Counted from the first letter of the stretch, positions 45,563-55,827 are shown. The stretch is 64,000 nt of DNA from Lewinellaceae bacterium (GCA_016711435.1 JADJSY010000036.1:1-64000), one strand, 5' to 3'. Program-made: numbers and translations. The notes: generated by a model from the letters alone, not told the origin.

Positions 45563-47866
45563 ATGACCAAAAAGAAAAAAACGGGCAGCCGAAAACTGTC
45601 TGCCCAACACCTACAAATTGAAATCCTGAGATTCCTGCTGGCACACCCCCACAAAAACTTCTCTCCCCGCCAGATTACCGAACAAATCCGCGTAGAAAAC
45701 AATAAAGATTCTGCAGAACATGCCTTGCGGCAATTGGTGGAAGCGGGTTCTGTTGCCGAAATTTCCGAAAACAAGTTTGGCGTCGCCCTCGACCGGCTGA
45801 CCATTAAAAGCCCGGAGCCTGCCGAAAAGGAAGAACATCCGCAACCTGTACGTGCAGAGCGTGTCACGCCACTGCTCAAAAGACAACAACCGGAGAAAAA
45901 ACCCGCAGGACGTAAAATTGTGGAAGGCCGGGTAGACATGACCCGCACCGGGGCGGCATACATCGTAAGCGAACTGATGGATACGGATGTCTATATCCCA
46001 TCCAAATATATGAACAGCGCCCTGAATGGCGACATTGTAAAGGTACTGCTGTTCTCCGCGCCACCCCGCCGCAGTGGTAGCCAGCCCATGCGCAAACCCG
46101 AAGGAGAAATTATTGAAATCCTCAAACGCGCCAACGAATTTTTTATCGGCACCCTGCGCAAAAGCCGCAAATACGGCCTGTTCCTGCCCGATAATCCGAA
46201 CATGCCCGTAGATGTTTACATTCCACTCGATGCCTGCGGGGAAGCCCGCGACGGCGAAAAAGTGGTCATTCGCATCACCGACTGGCAGGAAGGAAAAGGG
46301 CGCGTACCCATCGGGAAAGTCACCCAGGTGCTGGGCGATGTAGGCGGCAATAATTTTGAAATGCAAAAAATCCTGATCAACCAGGGTTTTGAACTCTCAC
46401 ATTCTGAAGAAGCAGAAGCAGAAGCGGATCGGATTCCGGACACTATATCGGAACAGGAAATCGCCCTGCGCCGCGACTTCCGCGACATCCTGACCTTTAC
46501 CATCGACCCGGAAGACGCCAAAGACTTCGACGACGCCCTGAGTATCCGGGAACTGGAAGGCGGCAACCTCGAAATCGGCGTACACATCGCCGATGTCACA
46601 CACTACCTCAAGCCGGATTCCGAACTCGACCGCGCAGCTTATCAACGCAGCACTTCGGTATACCTCGTCGACCGCGTGTGCCCCATGCTGCCGGAAAAAC
46701 TCTCCAACCACCTGTGTTCCCTCGTGCCACACCAGGACCGGCTGACTTTTTCAGCCGTTTTTGAATTCAGTCCAAAAGGCAAAGTGCTGAAACGCTGGTT
46801 CGGAAAAACGATCATCCACTCCGCACACCGCTTCGCATACGAACAGGCGCAAACTATCCTGGAAAATAAAGCGCACGAGGATTTGAGCGAACTCCCGATT
46901 TTCCCGCAATTAGACTGGGCCGTTAAAACCCTCGACCGCATTGCCAAGGTGATGCGAAAAGAACGGCAGAAAAACGGCGCCATCGGTTTTGAAACCGATG
47001 AAGTGCGTTTCAAACTCGCGCCGGACGGCACGCCGCTGGAAGCCTACGTCAAAGATCGCAAGGAAGCGCACCTGCTGATCGAGGACTTTATGCTCCTTGC
47101 CAACAAGGAAGTGGCGCTCTTTATGGACAACAAAGGCAAAGACCAACAGGAAGTACCCTTCGTTTACCGGATACACGACCTGCCGGACATGTCGAAAGTG
47201 GCGGATTTTGCACGTTTTGCAGCCGAACTGGGCCACCCGCTCAAAGTGGATACGCCGAGACAAATTGCACAATCCTTTAACGACCTCATGCTCGCCGCCC
47301 GCAAGGATGAGCGCCTGAAACTGCTCGAACCCCTGGCCATCCGTACCATGGCAAAGGCTGTTTATTCCACCAATAATATCGGTCACTACGGTCTGGGCTT
47401 TTCCCATTACAGCCATTTTACCTCCCCGATTCGCCGCTACTCCGATGTGCTGGCACACCGTATCCTGGAGCGCAACCTCGAAGGACGCACGTACCGGATT
47501 GATAAAAGCAAACTGGAAGAACAGTGCAAACACGTCAGCAACCAGGAACGCAAGGCCGCCGATGCCGAACGGGAAAGTATCAAATACAAACAGGCCGAAT
47601 TTATCCGCAGCCGCATCGGAGAAGTATTTGAAGGCATTATCAGCGGCATTATCGACCGCGGATTTTTTGTAGAACTGCCCGAATCAAAAGCCGAAGGCTT
47701 AGTCGATTTCAGGTACCTGGACGACACCTATATTGTGGAAGAAGGCAACCTGCGGGTTACAGGACGCCGTTCCAAACGACAGTTCAAAATGGGCGACCGT
47801 ATCAACGTGATCGTAACAGCGGTGGATTTGCAAAAGAGGCAGATCGAGATGGAACTAGCCGAATAA
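45563..47866 (+). CDS. rnr: Ribonuclease R (3'-5' exoribonuclease)
   Basis: 767 residues. A basic N-terminus (MTKKKKTGSRKLS) and a winged-helix-like domain (QIEILRFLLAHPHKNFSPRQ) are followed by cold-shock domains (MDTDVYIPSKYMNSALNGDI; YGLFLPDNPNMPVDVYIPLD). The RNB catalytic domain at about 310-650 has the Asp cluster ITFTIDPEDAKDFDDALSI-like TIDPEDAKDFDDALS, and YSHFTSPIRRYSDVLAHRIL. A C-terminal S1 domain (GEVFEGIISGIIDRGFFVEL) completes it. It degrades structured RNA such as rRNA fragments and mRNA decay intermediates. It is intact and monocistronic, followed by a repeat palindrome shared with the convergent kdsD gene. Confidence 0.95.
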   Translation: MTKKKKTGSRKLSAQHLQIEILRFLLAHPHKNFSPRQITEQIRVENNKDSAEHALRQLVEAGSVAEISENKFGVALDRLTIKSPEPAEKEEHPQPVRAERVTPLLKRQQPEKKPAGRKIVEGRVDMTRTGAAYIVSELMDTDVYIPSKYMNSALNGDIVKVLLFSAPPRRSGSQPMRKPEGEIIEILKRANEFFIGTLRKSRKYGLFLPDNPNMPVDVYIPLDACGEARDGEKVVIRITDWQEGKGRVPIGKVTQVLGDVGGNNFEMQKILINQGFELSHSEEAEAEADRIPDTISEQEIALRRDFRDILTFTIDPEDAKDFDDALSIRELEGGNLEIGVHIADVTHYLKPDSELDRAAYQRSTSVYLVDRVCPMLPEKLSNHLCSLVPHQDRLTFSAVFEFSPKGKVLKRWFGKTIIHSAHRFAYEQAQTILENKAHEDLSELPIFPQLDWAVKTLDRIAKVMRKERQKNGAIGFETDEVRFKLAPDGTPLEAYVKDRKEAHLLIEDFMLLANKEVALFMDNKGKDQQEVPFVYRIHDLPDMSKVADFARFAAELGHPLKVDTPRQIAQSFNDLMLAARKDERLKLLEPLAIRTMAKAVYSTNNIGHYGLGFSHYSHFTSPIRRYSDVLAHRILERNLEGRTYRIDKSKLEEQCKHVSNQERKAADAERESIKYKQAEFIRSRIGEVFEGIISGIIDRGFFVELPESKAEGLVDFRYLDDTYIVEEGNLRVTGRRSKRQFKMGDRINVIVTAVDLQKRQIEMELAE

Positions 47867-47867
47867 A

Positions 47868-48180
47868 GAGAAGTGAGAGGGTGAGAGGGAATAAGAAGAG
47901 GTTCTGTTGGATAATTTTTTGTCAGATTTTGGTCTGGTTTTCAGGCCTGTAATCTGAAATCGTGTTTAGTGTGTGGTGTTTGAGTGTTTCGGGCGTTTCT
48001 TTTTGGCACTTAGTTGATATTTTGGTCGAATTTTCATAAATGCCAAAGGCGAACGCCCGAAACACTAAACTCCCACACTAAACACGATCACGATTACAGG
48101 CCTGAAAAACCAGACCCAAAATCCAACCAAATACCAAACGGCATATTTCTCGCTTCTCACCTCTCGCTTCTCACCTCTCT
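47868..48180. repeat. ~310-bp inverted repeat with GTGAGAR arms (family C, copy 1)
   Basis: The outer arms are GAGAAGTGAGAGGGTGAGAG (about 47870) and CTCGCTTCTCACCTCTCGCTTCTCACC-type sequence (about 48150-48178). Inner arms (GTCTGGTTTTCAGGCCTGTA... / ...TACAGGCCTGAAAAACCAGA) and a further arm around GTTTCGGGCGTTT / AACGCCCGAAAC pair inside. It fills the whole gap between the convergent rnr and kdsD genes. Confidence 0.8.
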
Positions 48181-49152
48181 TCAAACAAGTCCTTCCCTAA
48201 TCAAATCGTGCAAATGCACCATACCCAGGTACTTGTCGTCTTCCAATACCAGCAGTTGAGAAATAGCATGTTCGCGCATCAGCGCCAGCGCGTCTACGGC
48301 CAGGGCATCCGGTGCAATCGACTTGGGTGTGCCGCTCAGCAGATCGCGCGCGGTTACGCTGGAGAAATCGGCTCCGCGCTGAAGCATTCGCCGCAAGTCT
48401 CCGTCGGTAATGATGCCCAGGAGTTGCTCTTTGTCGTCCAGAACAGCAGTGGCGCCGAGGCGTTTGGACGATATTTCAATAATAATATCCTGTAAATTAG
48501 CGTCCTCGCTGATGGCCGGTCGTTCGTGCTGGGTGTATAAATCGCGGACGCGGAGGTAGAGTTGTTTGCCCAAAGCGCCGCCGGGATGAAATTTGCCAAA
48601 ATCCTCGGGCGAAAAACCTTTATATGCCAGCAGCGCTACCGCCAGGGCATCGCCCAGGGCCATTTGCGAAGTGGTGCTTGCCGTCGGGGCCAGGTTATTG
48701 GGGTCTGCTTCCTGCTCGATGGGCGTCCACAGCAGGTAATCGGCCTGCCGGGCCAGGGTGCTGGTCCGCTGGGCAGTCATAGCGATAAGCGGGTTGCCGA
48801 AATTTTTGAGCAGCGGGATCAGCACCTTGATTTCGGAGCTCTCGCCGCTTTTGGACAGGCACAGCACCAGGTCATACGGCCGGATCATGCCCAGGTCGCC
48901 GTGAATGGCATCTGCGGCGTGCAGAAACATCGCAGGCGTACCCGTAGAATTGAGCGTAGCTACTATTTTTTGGGCTACAATAGCGCTTTTGCCAATGCCC
49001 GTGAGGATAAGCCGGCCCGGTGAAGCGGCAATCGCTTCTACGCAGCGCCCGAAATCTGATTGCGCATCCAGACTATCCGCCAATGCAAGCAGCGCCTCCG
49101 CTTCGATACGAATGGTTCGGCGCGCCAATTCAAGTATATGTGTGTTTTCCAA
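48181..49152 (-). CDS. kdsD: Arabinose-5-phosphate isomerase (KpsF/KdsD family)
   Basis: 323 residues. A SIS sugar-isomerase domain covers about 30-180 (LILTGIGKSAIVAQKI, HAADAIHGDLGMI, LSKSGESSEIKVL, NNLAPTASTTSQMALGDALA). Two CBS domains fill the C-terminal part (ERPAISEDANLQDIIIEIS; LLGIITDGDLRRMLQRG; HAISQLLVLEDDKYLGMVHL). FHPGGALGK links the two. It converts ribulose-5-phosphate to arabinose-5-phosphate for KDO and hence lipopolysaccharide synthesis. The length and order match the family. It is divergent from the TMEM220-like gene and convergent with rnr. Confidence 0.93.
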   Translation of the reverse strand: MENTHILELARRTIRIEAEALLALADSLDAQSDFGRCVEAIAASPGRLILTGIGKSAIVAQKIVATLNSTGTPAMFLHAADAIHGDLGMIRPYDLVLCLSKSGESSEIKVLIPLLKNFGNPLIAMTAQRTSTLARQADYLLWTPIEQEADPNNLAPTASTTSQMALGDALAVALLAYKGFSPEDFGKFHPGGALGKQLYLRVRDLYTQHERPAISEDANLQDIIIEISSKRLGATAVLDDKEQLLGIITDGDLRRMLQRGADFSSVTARDLLSGTPKSIAPDALAVDALALMREHAISQLLVLEDDKYLGMVHLHDLIREGLV

Positions 49153-49175
49153 AAAAATTTCATTTTTTTACGCCG

Positions 49176-49183
49176 CAAAACTA
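49176..49183 (-). promoter_or_regulatory. Candidate -7 promoter element (TAGTTTTG) of kdsD
   Basis: An exact TAnnTTTG match on the minus strand, 24-31 bases upstream of the kdsD ATG. No clear -33 TTTG at the expected spacing, so support is moderate. Confidence 0.35.
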
Positions 49184-49218
49184 CCCCGACCAGTCCCTGT
49201 TTTCTAATTTTTCAAGCT

Positions 49219-49581
49219 ATGCGTATCCTGAATTTTTTTATTTGCCTTGTTTTTGTGCTTTTTGCCGGCTGGCAATACAACGATCCCGATCCATATATCT
49301 GGGTGCCGATATACGGATTCGTAGCCTTGGAGTACGGGCTTGCCGCCTTTAACAGGTGTTTACCGTACAGAGTTTTGCTGGCGGGGACGGTTTTACTGAC
49401 GATTTTTATGCTGACATACATCCCGGATCTGTTCAGATGGATCCAAATGGGCGAGCCCAGTATCGTCGAATCGATGAAAGCAGAACGCCCCTGGGTCGAG
49501 TTAACCCGTGAAGGATTCGGATTAATGCTGTGTGTGGCATTCCTCGGATGGCGTTTGTGGCAAAGAAAACCCCGCTCCTGA
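49219..49581 (+). CDS. TMEM220-like membrane protein
   Basis: 120 residues from MRILNFFICLVFVLFAGWQY at 49219; an upstream ATG in the same frame adds an unlikely basic leader overlapping kdsD. Three or four hydrophobic segments are visible. The signature QYNDPDPYIWVPIYGFVALE after the first helix resembles the NDPDPxxW motif of TMEM220 family proteins. Function is unknown in the family. A conserved acidic QYNDPDP loop facing one side of the membrane may be functional. No clear operon partner. Confidence 0.7.
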   Translation: MRILNFFICLVFVLFAGWQYNDPDPYIWVPIYGFVALEYGLAAFNRCLPYRVLLAGTVLLTIFMLTYIPDLFRWIQMGEPSIVESMKAERPWVELTREGFGLMLCVAFLGWRLWQRKPRS

Positions 49582-49774
49582 CCAAATAATATTTTATATG
49601 AAATTTTATATTGGTCAAAAATGTCATTTTAAAATTAGTATTTTCCCAAACGTTTGAAATATTATTTGGATTACTGAGTCGTAATTTTATTCTTACCAAA
49701 TTATAACCGGAACATTCACTTTTTATTTGGAAAATTCTATGTCATAAGTTATCCATATTTCAATATTTTTTTTC

Positions 49775-49782
49775 TATCTTTG
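49775..49782 (+). promoter_or_regulatory. Candidate -7 promoter element (TATCTTTG) upstream of recQ
   Basis: An exact TAnnTTTG match in an AT-rich stretch. If used, the recQ transcript would carry the GGTTGAT palindrome in a ~370-base 5' leader. A -33 element is not clear. Confidence 0.35.
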
Positions 49783-49805
49783 ACGGCTTTTAAAAAAGGC
49801 CTCCT

Positions 49806-49969
49806 GTAAACAACGGGGCTGCCTCAAAAAGTTGATAAGGTTGATAAAGGTTGATAAGGTTGATGTTAGCACCCCAAAATGAGGGGAATTACTTCATTGA
49901 GTGGCTATTATCAATCTCATAAACCCTTATCAACCTTATCAACCTTTCGAGACAGCCCCGTTGTTTATC
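49806..49969. repeat. GGTTGATRA inverted repeat (family A, copy 2), upstream of recQ
   Basis: The outer unique arms (GTAAACAACGGGGCTG / CAGCCCCGTTGTTTAT) enclose GGTTGATAA units (left, 49830-49864) and their complements (right, 49910-49947). The loop contains ACCCCAAAATGAGGGGAAT, a minor hairpin. Confidence 0.85.
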
Positions 49970-50158
49970 AAAGCCCGCCGTAAATGTGTTGCTAAAATTT
50001 TTTATATAAAAAATGAGGCCACTGATATGGGATTGTTTTAATAATCCTTAATTTCATCGGCGAAATTTTTCACACCCTGCGCTGAAGACAGCGGGGGATT
50101 TTTCACCACTACGCACGGAATTTTTACGACCGGACAGACAAAATTAATCGAACAGAAG

Positions 50159-52369
50159 ATGTCAGCGATTGCTACCGAACACGATATAATAACCGAAAGC
50201 CTTCAGAAATATTTCGGTTTTGATGCTTTTAAAGGCGACCAGCGCGCCATTATCCAATGTCTTTTAGAAGGTAAAGACACTTTTGTCATTATGCCTACAG
50301 GCGGCGGCAAAAGCCTTTGTTACCAGTTGCCCGCGCTGATGTTGCCCGGTACGGCGATCATTATCAGTCCGCTGATTGCCCTGATGAAAAATCAGGTAGA
50401 CTCTATCCGGGGTTATTCCGAAGAAGATGAAGTGGCGCACTTTCTCAATTCATCGCTGACGAAAGCGCAAATGAAGAAAGTCAAGCAGGACATTACCGAC
50501 GGCAGAACCAAACTGCTGTTCGTCGCGCCGGAAACACTGACCAAAGAGGAAAACATCGAGTTTTTCCAGAACTCCAATATATCTTTCGTCGCAGTAGATG
50601 AAGCCCACTGTATTTCGGAATGGGGACACGACTTCCGCCCGGAATACCGCCGCATCCGCCTGATGCTCGATGCCATTGCCCGCGATGTGCCCATTATGGC
50701 GCTGACGGCTACCGCTACACCCAAAGTTCAGCAGGATATCCTGAAGAACCTGGATATGACGGCGGATGCGACTTATATCTCCTCGTTTAACCGCGACAAC
50801 CTGTTTTACGAGATTCGCCCGAAAATCAAAAAAGACCAGACAATCAAATCGATTATCCAGGTCATTAAAGAAGAATTTCGCAATGAATCGGGTATCGTGT
50901 ATGTCCAGAACCGCAAAACTGCCGAAGATATCGCAGAAATGCTCCTGGTGAACGACATCAAGGCGGCGCCTTACCACGCCGGCCTCGACCCGAAAACACG
51001 CGCCAACACGCAGGATGCTTTCCTGAAAGAAGACATCGATGTGATTTGCGCCACCATCGCCTTTGGTATGGGTATCGATAAACCCGATGTGCGCTTCGTC
51101 ATTCACTACGACATGCCGAAGTCCATCGAAAACTACTACCAGGAGACGGGCCGCGCCGGTCGCGACGGGCTTGCAGGCAAGTGTATTGCGTTTTACAACT
51201 ATGCCGATATCCTGCGCCTGGAAAAATTCCTGCGCGACAAACCGGTGGCAGAGCGAGAAATGGGCGCTCAATTGATGCAGGAAGTAGTCGCCTATGCCGA
51301 AACAGCCTCCTGCCGCCGCCGGTTCCTGCTCCACTATTTTGGGGAAGAATTTGAGGAAAGCCGTTGCCAAAAAATGTGCGACAACTGTAAAAACCCCAAG
51401 GAAAGAGTTGAAGTACAACAGGAAATCATCCACGTCATCCAGTGCATTCTGGATCTGAATGAAAACTACCTGATGAAGACGGTGATGGAATACCTCATGG
51501 GCCGGGAGACGAAAGAAATGAAAGATTTCGGGTTCTCTGAAATGGAACTGTTTGGAGTCGGCGACGACCGGGATGAAAATTTCTGGAGTTCCATCTTCAG
51601 ACATGCCATGATTAACAACCTGATTTACAAGGAAATAGAACAATTTGGCTTGTTGAAAGTGTCGGATGCCGGTCGGGAATACATTAAGAAACCCTACCCG
51701 ATCCAGATTACCATCAACCACGACTTTGAAGACGGCGACTACGATATAGACGACGAAAAAGGCGGCACAGCAGTACTCGACGAACCCCTGATGGCGATCC
51801 TCAAGGACTTGCGCAAGAGTATTGCCAAAAAACACGACCTGCCGCCATATATTATCTTCCAGGACCCGTCCCTCGAAGATATGGCCACCCAGTACCCGGT
51901 TTCTTTGGATGACCTGACAAAAATCGTGGGTGTTTCACAAGGAAAAGCCCTGAAATATGGTCAGCCTTTTGCCGACGCTATCAAAAAATACTGCGAGGAA
52001 AATGAAATCGAGCGCCCGATGGATATTACCATCAAAACGGTCGCCAATAAATCCAAAACAAAAGTTGCCATTATTCAAAGTATCGACCGCAAAATACCCC
52101 TGGAAGATATCGCCCGTTCGACCGACATGTCGCTGATCGAACTGTTGGAAGAACTTTATGGCATCGTACAGTCGGGTACCAAGATTAAACTCGACTATTA
52201 CCTGAACAAGGTAATCGATGAATATGTACGCGAAACCGTAATCGAGTACTTTAAAGAAGCGGAAACGGATTCTGTAGATGAAGCATTCAAGGAATTAAAA
52301 GACGACGAAATTACCTGGGAAGAGATTCAACTCATGCGGCTGAAATTCCTCTCTGATTTCGCGAATTAA
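50159..52369 (+). CDS. recQ: ATP-dependent DNA helicase RecQ
   Basis: 736 residues, the usual Bacteroidota length. Walker A is MPTGGGKSLCYQLP (about 45-58), DEAH box VDEAHCISEWGHDFRPEYRR at about 145, and motif VI YQETGRAGRDGLAG at about 325. A zinc-binding region (ASCRRRFLLHYFGEEFEESRC...CDNC), an RQC winged helix and a long C-terminal HRDC-like region follow. It is a 3'-5' helicase in recombination and replication-fork repair. The start at 50159 is the first good Met after a long AT-rich leader. Confidence 0.96.
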   Translation: MSAIATEHDIITESLQKYFGFDAFKGDQRAIIQCLLEGKDTFVIMPTGGGKSLCYQLPALMLPGTAIIISPLIALMKNQVDSIRGYSEEDEVAHFLNSSLTKAQMKKVKQDITDGRTKLLFVAPETLTKEENIEFFQNSNISFVAVDEAHCISEWGHDFRPEYRRIRLMLDAIARDVPIMALTATATPKVQQDILKNLDMTADATYISSFNRDNLFYEIRPKIKKDQTIKSIIQVIKEEFRNESGIVYVQNRKTAEDIAEMLLVNDIKAAPYHAGLDPKTRANTQDAFLKEDIDVICATIAFGMGIDKPDVRFVIHYDMPKSIENYYQETGRAGRDGLAGKCIAFYNYADILRLEKFLRDKPVAEREMGAQLMQEVVAYAETASCRRRFLLHYFGEEFEESRCQKMCDNCKNPKERVEVQQEIIHVIQCILDLNENYLMKTVMEYLMGRETKEMKDFGFSEMELFGVGDDRDENFWSSIFRHAMINNLIYKEIEQFGLLKVSDAGREYIKKPYPIQITINHDFEDGDYDIDDEKGGTAVLDEPLMAILKDLRKSIAKKHDLPPYIIFQDPSLEDMATQYPVSLDDLTKIVGVSQGKALKYGQPFADAIKKYCEENEIERPMDITIKTVANKSKTKVAIIQSIDRKIPLEDIARSTDMSLIELLEELYGIVQSGTKIKLDYYLNKVIDEYVRETVIEYFKEAETDSVDEAFKELKDDEITWEEIQLMRLKFLSDFAN

Positions 52370-52636
52370 TAATTTTAACAGGCAGGCGCTTCTTTTAGCC
52401 GATTGAATAACTGATTTTTGCACATCTCTTTGACTCCTTGAGCCATGAATTGGTCGTAAATGGTACTTATTAACCATTTACAAAGAATAAAGCAGCCCCG
52501 TCAACGTTTTACCGCCGCCCTGTATGAGGTTTCTCAAACAGGCAGCCTCAATACATCCTGCGCCGAAAGGCACATCAGGACCTGTTTTGAATTAATTCTA
52601 CTCGTGTATTGTCTAAAAAAGAAAAGTAATTCGTCT

Positions 52637-54178
52637 ATGCAGTGTAAGACTTTCGTTATCAGTTTGGTATCTCTTTTTTCAGTCCTCTTTTCTGCCAATG
52701 TTTCGGCTCAGAGTGAAATACAAATAGCGGATTTGGAGGACCCCATCGATACCACCGATATGCTGGTAGCCAAGGGCAGCAGCACCTTCACCGATGCTCA
52801 ACTTAAAGAACGCCTGTCCCAATTAAGTAGTTGTGTCGATCTTCGTTCCACCGGAGTAGTAAAAGGTTACATCAAAACCTACGTACAACAGAAAACTGAA
52901 AAAGCCCGCAATATGCTGGGGCGCAGGCTCACCTATTTCCCGCTTTTTGAACAAAAACTACGGGAACACGGCCTGCCAACCGACCTCAAATACCTCTCCG
53001 TCGTAGAATCAGCCCTGAATGCAAAAGCCGTATCGAGGGTAGGCGCTACCGGTCTTTGGCAGTTTATGCCGGCCACAGGCAGCGATTACGGCCTGCGCAC
53101 CAACAGCGCCGTAGAAGATCGCAGCAATCCGGTAAAAAGCACCGACGCCGCTGCCCGTTACCTCAAACACCTGTACAAACAGTTTGACGACTGGGCTTTG
53201 GCATTAGCCGCCTACAACAGCGGCCCGACCCGTGTAAACAGCGCTATCCGCAGGGCCGGAAGCCGCAATTTCTGGTCCATACAACGTTTTTTACCACAGG
53301 AAACCCGCAACTATGTCCCGGCTTTTATCGCAGCAACCTATCTCTGCAACTATTACACACTCCACGGTTTGCGTCCGAACGAACCGGATCTGGACGAACA
53401 ACTGACCGATTATATGCTCGTGTATGAAGGAATTTCTTTCCGCGACATTGCAGAAGCCACCGGAGTGCCGTACGCTTCGGTCAAAAATCTGAATCCGGGT
53501 TTCCGCCGCGACTATGTTCCGCCTTCTACCACCGGACATTACGTCGTGGTGCCGCAACGGGTAATGCCCGCTTTTGTTCGGTATCTGAACACCGTGAGCA
53601 GTGTTCGCAAATACGTTTGGGAAGCCTACGACGGTTCGCCGATCAATGCCACAGAAATGGGCGACGGACGTTATTATATGAGCTCTGTCAACGTTTCACA
53701 GGCAGAGCACATCGACGTATTCGCTCAAAAATTAGGTCTGTGCGGCGACCAATTGTGCGTCTGGAACAAACTGAGTTCCAATTTTGTACAACCCAATCAA
53801 ACGCTTAAACTCTGGAAACCCGTTTTGGTACAAAAACATACCGGCGGAATCAAGATCGATGCGCCGGGCGCAAAAATACAGGCGGCTTCCAAACCCGCCA
53901 AAGAAACCGGAAAACCAGGGGGAAAACCCGCCACTTCCGATAACAAGGCCAAGCCGGCCGCCGCAATACCTGCTACTACCCAGCAACCCACAATCGAATC
54001 CTACCAGCGCAACCAAAAACCCGCCGGTGAAATCAGTTTCCAGTACCACACGGTGCGCCGCAACGAATCCCTGGAGGATATCTCCCGGCAATACGCCACT
54101 TCCGTAGAAAGCCTGCGCAAACTCAATAATTTTGATACCGCCAAATTCGGGATGCGTATCAAAATACGCCAATATTGA
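52637..54178 (+). CDS. Membrane-bound lytic murein transglycosylase (MltD-like) with LysM domains
   Basis: About 513 residues starting MQCKTFVISLVSLFSVLFSA at 52637, a signal peptide; an ATG at 52460 is open but would put 59 unlikely residues before it. The SLT domain (ESALNAKAVSRVGATGLWQF, then SAAAY-type ALAAYNSGPTRVNSAI) carries the catalytic Glu in LSVVESALN at about 130. LysM-like segments follow (ISFRDIAEATGVPYASVKNL; YHTVRRNESLEDISRQYATS at the C-terminus), with a Pro/Ala/Lys-rich linker between. It cleaves peptidoglycan glycan strands. It lies 267 bases after recQ and is likely transcribed separately. Confidence 0.93.
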   Translation: MQCKTFVISLVSLFSVLFSANVSAQSEIQIADLEDPIDTTDMLVAKGSSTFTDAQLKERLSQLSSCVDLRSTGVVKGYIKTYVQQKTEKARNMLGRRLTYFPLFEQKLREHGLPTDLKYLSVVESALNAKAVSRVGATGLWQFMPATGSDYGLRTNSAVEDRSNPVKSTDAAARYLKHLYKQFDDWALALAAYNSGPTRVNSAIRRAGSRNFWSIQRFLPQETRNYVPAFIAATYLCNYYTLHGLRPNEPDLDEQLTDYMLVYEGISFRDIAEATGVPYASVKNLNPGFRRDYVPPSTTGHYVVVPQRVMPAFVRYLNTVSSVRKYVWEAYDGSPINATEMGDGRYYMSSVNVSQAEHIDVFAQKLGLCGDQLCVWNKLSSNFVQPNQTLKLWKPVLVQKHTGGIKIDAPGAKIQAASKPAKETGKPGGKPATSDNKAKPAAAIPATTQQPTIESYQRNQKPAGEISFQYHTVRRNESLEDISRQYATSVESLRKLNNFDTAKFGMRIKIRQY

Positions 54179-54205
54179 CCGTCAGATAAATATCCCGGTC
54201 GTTAG

Positions 54206-54343
54206 GCTGTCTTTAGGGGTTGATAAAGGTTGATGAGGGTTGATAAAAGTTGATATTTGCTCCTCGAAAAGGAAGCATACATATCAACTTTTATCAACCC
54301 TCATCAACCTTTTTTATCAACCCTCATCAACCTTTTGAGACAG
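54206..54343. repeat. GGTTGATRA inverted repeat (family A, copy 3)
   Basis: The left arm (CTGTCTTTAGGGGTTGATAA...) and right arm (...TCAACCTTTTGAGACAG) pair over GGTTGAT/ATCAACC units, with an extra right-hand block of two units. It occupies the gap between the transglycosylase stop and the response-regulator ATG (54370). Confidence 0.85.
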
Positions 54344-54369
54344 TTTTTCCAAAAACAAGACATATACAC

Positions 54370-55069
54370 ATGACCACCCGCGCACTGCTCATCGAAGACG
54401 AACCCGAAGGCCTTGAGAACCTTTGCAACATGCTCGCCAAATACTGCCCGGAAGTGGAAGTGGTTGCTACCGGCGCCTCTAATGCCGACCTGCTTCGCCT
54501 GGCCGCAGACGACCGCGACCGCCAGTTTGATGTGGCATTTTTAGACATCAGCCTGCCCGACTAAATACGCTTTGCAGGCATTTGAGTTTGCCGCTATCGA
54601 CTATGTCACAAAACCCATTGAAAGAGAAGAACTGATTCGCGCCACCGGCAGAATTCGGAAGAAAAACGCAGGCACCAAAGAACGCCTGGAGGTATTGCAA
54701 CAAAACTACGCCCCCAATACGCCCAATACTTTTGAAAAAATCGGCATTTCAGCCATGGACGGCGTTCACTTTGTGCGCCTGAGCGAAATCATCCGGCTCG
54801 AAGCCGAAGACAATTACACCCATTTTATGCTGAAATCGGGCGACCGCATCACGGCCAGCCGGACGATCAAAGCGTATGAGGATACGCTCACTTCGCTCAA
54901 CTTTGTACGGGTGCATAAAAAGCATATTGTCAATATGAATTTTATGAAAACCTATATCAAAGGAGAAGGCGGCTACCTGATTATGGAAAACGGCGATTCC
55001 ATTGAAGTGTCGCGCCGCAAAAAATCCAACCTCATGGATTCCGTCCGCCGTATGCACGGCGAAATCTGA
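54370..55069 (+). pseudogene. LytTR response regulator with internal deletion/frameshift
   Basis: The first frame (54370-54564) encodes the start of a receiver domain (MTTRALLIEDEPEGLENLCN) up to the phospho-acceptor in FLDISLPD, then a TAA. The second frame (about 54566-55069) resumes at KYALQAFEFAAIDYVTKPI and carries a full LytTR DNA-binding domain (EIIRLEAEDNYTHFMLKSGD, HKKHIVNMNFMKTY). Between them about 20-25 residues of the receiver domain (strand beta4 and its loop) are absent, and the frame shifts. This is more than a one-base slip. Either a real small deletion or a local assembly error removed part of the domain. Intact relatives regulate transcription in pair with a histidine kinase, which is not nearby. 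Confidence 0.8.
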
Positions 55070-55119
55070 ACGGATTTGTCAAAAACGGATATTTTAAGTT
55101 GATTTTAAGTTGCCCCACT

Positions 55120-55620
<501 letters not shown>

Positions 55621-55671
55621 GGCCGCAAAGCGAATTGATTTTGATACCTGACGATGCGCGCCGGCGATGCG

Positions 55672-55737
55672 CGCGGGATTTCATCCGCTCGTAGAGCCGT
55701 GGCATTAGTTCTTCGATTTTGCAGGGTAATAAAATCC
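55672..55737 (-). repeat. Dispersed ~65 bp repeat, copy 2
   Basis: The reverse complement matches 44882-44945 in two blocks (ATTACCCTGCAAAATCGAAG... and GCGGATGAAATCC). Like copy 1, it lies next to poly-G sequence. Confidence 0.7.
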
Positions 55738-55827
55738 GGGGCGGCTCTTGTTTCAAAATTTCCCATAAAGTGGAAAACTTCCCGTTTTTTTGCCCAACCA
55801 AGTGCGCGATTTCCTGTTTAACATCGT

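Larger units (their letters stand above)
49582..50158. other. Intergenic region 49582-50158
   Basis: Very AT-rich stretch (49590-49800), a TATCTTTG promoter candidate, the GGTTGAT palindrome (49806-49969), then ~190 bases of leader before recQ with nothing else recognised. Confidence 0.6.

Noticed and set aside
50450..51835. A 461-codon minus-strand frame opposite recQ
   Set aside because: Antisense shadow of an intact, well conserved RecQ gene.
52460..52636. Upstream start for the transglycosylase
   Set aside because: The added 59 residues precede a good signal peptide starting at 52637, so they are unlikely to be translated.
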